From: Liolophura sinensis
Taxonomy: Eukaryota; Mollusca; Polyplacophora; Chitonida; Chitonidae
Length of the DNA stretch: 64,000 bases
Assembly (NCBI RefSeq): GCF_032854445.1
Contig: NC_088300.1
Coordinates: 30,301,608 to 30,365,607 of the forward strand
Reading direction: 5' to 3'
Below are positions 61,315 through 64,000 of the stretch, piece after piece. Numbering within the stretch: position 1 is the stretch's first letter; every line of letters begins with the position of its first letter. Under the pieces are notes generated by a model that saw only the letters and a program-made list of their open reading frames with translations, was not told where the DNA came from and searched no databases. The translations under genes and the position numbers were made by a program.

Positions 61315-62280
61315 CTTTGAAGTAAATGTGATGTAAAAGCTTCCTGAACGTCAGTTGTACGTCTTTCTAGAATAAAGAATGATGAACACCAGGGTGAAAC
61401 ATCCGTAAGCCGTGTTAATGACAAGGACAACAAAGAACCCAGTGACGATAAATGTAAAGTTACGCAAGAGGCAGGATATTTATGAGACTATTCTGAGCAG
61501 CCATCTACTGCGCAATACACTAACTTTGTATCTGGGAACACACAAGATGTCAAATGGTGATACTTGAAATATTGGTTTCTCATTGCCTATTTAGACGGGG
61601 GAAATTTATCTACATCGTAAAAACAATCCCCCCCCCCACACACACACACTCCCTTCGAGGAAATTTGTTTTAGTCTTTTTAGTTTTTCCTCGTGACTATA
61701 CAGAGAACAAAGAAACGAAATCCCGTCAACATGGGGGAAGTAAATTTACCCCAATTTAGTTACCAGTGAGAAAGTAATAATACATTAATACATTTTCAGT
61801 AGTTTGCGAAATCGAGGGTAAATAATTCCTCCAGTGCTAGGAAATCTGTTTTATTCTCTTTTATCAAAAATCAATACAATTTTAAAAAATATGCCCTTTT
61901 CTAGGCTCCGTACAGACCTGGCTTCAAGCGAGGACGGTGATTAAGACAGAATTCGGTGAGTATAAGATTTCTAAAGTGAAAGAGCTTTAACTCTTCAGAC
62001 CTAGATGCTAGTAACAGTTAATTCACAGGTTATCACAATTCACAACTATCTGCAAAAACTCGACATGCGTTTTGTAGCATTTCAAACCTTATTGTAATGA
62101 CACTTCTACAAAACAACAGATATTGACAACAACGCGGATCGACACTTCAATGAAACAAAGTCGGTGGAAGAAAAACCGTTTGGTCTCAGTGTTGGAGAGC
62201 TTTGGCAATGAATTTTTTTCTACGCCATGCCCTTTAATTCAACTAAATCATGTGTATACAAAAATGTACTAATATTACTA
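61315..62280. other. No gene recognised; C-run and CA tract at 61629-61650
   Basis: CCCCCCCCCC followed by ACACACACAC is the only notable feature. Confidence 0.5.
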
Positions 62281-62475
62281 ATTAAACTTTGGTTCGACCT
62301 CAAGAGACTTCTCTTGGACTTGGAACTGATTGATTGGATTTAACCGCTCTGTGAGAAAACCGATATTTTCCAGGGAAATCATCAGTAAATGTGTGATAAT
62401 CTCTATCATAATCAGCCGGAAGCAGAGACACGCTTCCAGTTTGAATACTTCGTACTTACTTTTTACGTTGAATGT
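62281..62475 (-). repeat. R4 dispersed repeat, partial copy
   Basis: Shares TTTGGTTCG, GATTGATTGGATTTAACCGC, TCTGTGAGAAAACCGATATT and ATCTCTATCAT with 62700-62850 in the same order. Only the 3' half of the repeat is present. Confidence 0.8.
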
Positions 62476-62689
62476 TTTCCTAAGTAAGAGATCTAGTTCT
62501 CGTTGATAAAGTTTAGACATTTATTCAGTGTTGTGTGTCTGAGGTTCTGATATAGTCATGACATATATTGACCAGAGTGTAAATCGACTATTACATGAGT
62601 GTGAAACAAAGAAAACAAAACAAACAGAAAAGCAAACAGAAACAGTTACAACTTCTGCCAGTAAATACAATGTGTTAAACCCTGTATTT

Positions 62690-63019
62690 GATATTACTGG
62701 CGTAGCTTTGGTTCGGCCTTATGAGGCGTTTCACAGACTTGGAACGGACTGATTGGATTTACCCGCTCTGTGAGAAAACCGATATTTTCTTGGGAAATCA
62801 CCGGTAAAAGTGTAATTATCTCTATCATGACCAGCTCGAAGCATAAACACGTTTCCCTATCGAAGACTTCGGGGAGTTCACAGCGGTTAAAGCCCAAGGT
62901 ATGGCGAATATCCTGATAAACAAGTTGTAAGTTAATACCACATTCAAAGCTGTCTGTGGAGACTCGGCACTTTGGCTTCAGTGGCAAACTCAGTCCTTGA
63001 TATACTTAGGCTTCCACGA
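62690..63019 (-). repeat. R4 dispersed repeat, longest uninterrupted copy
   Basis: Reference copy on the minus strand. An open frame of 97 codons (62987-62694) runs through it, but comparison with the other copies shows no coding constraint (see findings). Confidence 0.8.
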
Positions 63020-64000
63020 ACCAGCCGCTGGTAAAATCACACTGTAAATTACACTGTACACATTAGCCGACACACTATGACCCAATGAGATTCAGATGAT
63101 ATGATTTGTGCTCGATGTAAGCAGGTTGATCTTAAGAGCGATCACGTGCTTTGCATCTTAAGTTACGAACTCAGATACCATATCCGTGATACGGAAATAT
63201 TCCTTTTAGCTCTCCTAAATATAGTTACATGCTGCAGGGCAATATTCAAACATGGAATTGTGATGTTAAAATGAGGCCAAAAGACGTCACTCAGGGAACA
63301 GTTGCGTGAGATGAAGTATCAAGGCTGTAATTACAGTTTAGGAATGCCCTCTTAAATGACTTGATTCACAGACAGCTTCGGGTCTATGACTACAATCGGC
63401 TAGAGAATCTATTCTCCCGAAAATTAGCAGTCACTTTATTTCTTTTCTTAGGTGGGCCATTACAAAACACTCAAGAAAAATATGACAATTATATTAAAGC
63501 AACTAAATTTCATACATATAACAGGTAGTGGTTTATTCAGCTATAAACATGTCTCAACGCTGTGTCGAATTATTCACAAAATAGTGTAAATTTACGAGGT
63601 AAATGGGAAAAGAGCAATAATTATTTTATTTTTCACATTAGCTTGCTTGAAAGTTTCAAATGTCCATATTCAGAGACATATTCCAAAGATATTTCTTCCA
63701 AAGTTTGAACTTTCCTGACTACATCCAAATTCTAGACAGCTGTGTGTTACAGGATACCGCTTTTTTAGTTTTATATAAATTATTACCTTTAAATAATAAT
63801 TCAAGGGAGATGATTTTCATTTGTTTAATCAATCCTTGTATATAGAACGGTAATTGTGCCCTTCATTTATCGCATAACAGTAAAGTTATGTGCTTTTCCT
63901 GACTTTCTCCGATTTCTAACAAATTTCACCCTCACAAAATGTTAACCGGTCATGGACATACCGGAATGGCCGCTGTCAGGGAGTGTATAAGAATGGATTG
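63020..64000. other. No gene recognised
   Basis: Nothing supportable on either strand up to the window end. Confidence 0.5.

Overview
The window is eukaryotic nuclear DNA from an invertebrate, most likely a mollusc or another lophotrochozoan. The evidence is sparse spliced coding sequence, large introns, AT-leaning intergenic DNA, and many copies of two tRNA-derived SINE families. Their 3' ends, 'ACGGCGTAAAACACCAATCAAATAAATAAA' in pieces and 'GTACGACGTTAAACCCCAAGC', are of a kind I associate with mollusc genomes. I cannot name the species. No bacterial operons, viral genes, rRNA genes or intact transposase or reverse-transcriptase genes were seen.

Only one gene can be supported: a rhodopsin-type (class A) G protein-coupled receptor on the + strand. 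It has three coding exons (20802-21253, 33064-33478, 37859-38272), joined by good GT/AG sites in compatible phases. The product is 426 residues with all seven membrane segments and the standard class A landmarks. The aminergic Asp in TM3 is missing, and TM7 reads NSCINPFIY, so it looks like a peptide receptor of unknown ligand. A strong splice acceptor at 20579 suggests a further untranslated 5' exon somewhere upstream. The stretch between that acceptor and the start codon holds seven upstream ATGs. A polyadenylation signal lies at 38565.

Layout: 1-20.5 kb is intergenic (or long 5' intron) with many SINE fragments, several copies of a third interspersed repeat (R3), and a few local duplications. 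20.58-38.57 kb is the receptor gene; its 11.8-kb first intron has no recognisable SINE1 but carries two copies of a ~400-bp repeat (R5), a ~48-bp minisatellite and a 23-bp tandem repeat. 38.6-64 kb is gene-free as far as I can see. It contains more SINEs, a 199-bp palindromic MITE (40180-40378), a 22-bp satellite-like array (44571-44856), a 25-bp minisatellite next to a CA-rich tract (47.4-47.8 kb), and three dispersed repeat families (R4, R6, R7), each present two or three times in the window.

The most informative non-gene signals are the SINE insertions with exact target-site duplications (9-17 bp), including one nested in an R4 repeat; the MITE with ~60-bp inverted arms; the R4, R5, R6 and R7 families, which I cannot assign to a named element; and the uATG-dense leader of the receptor.
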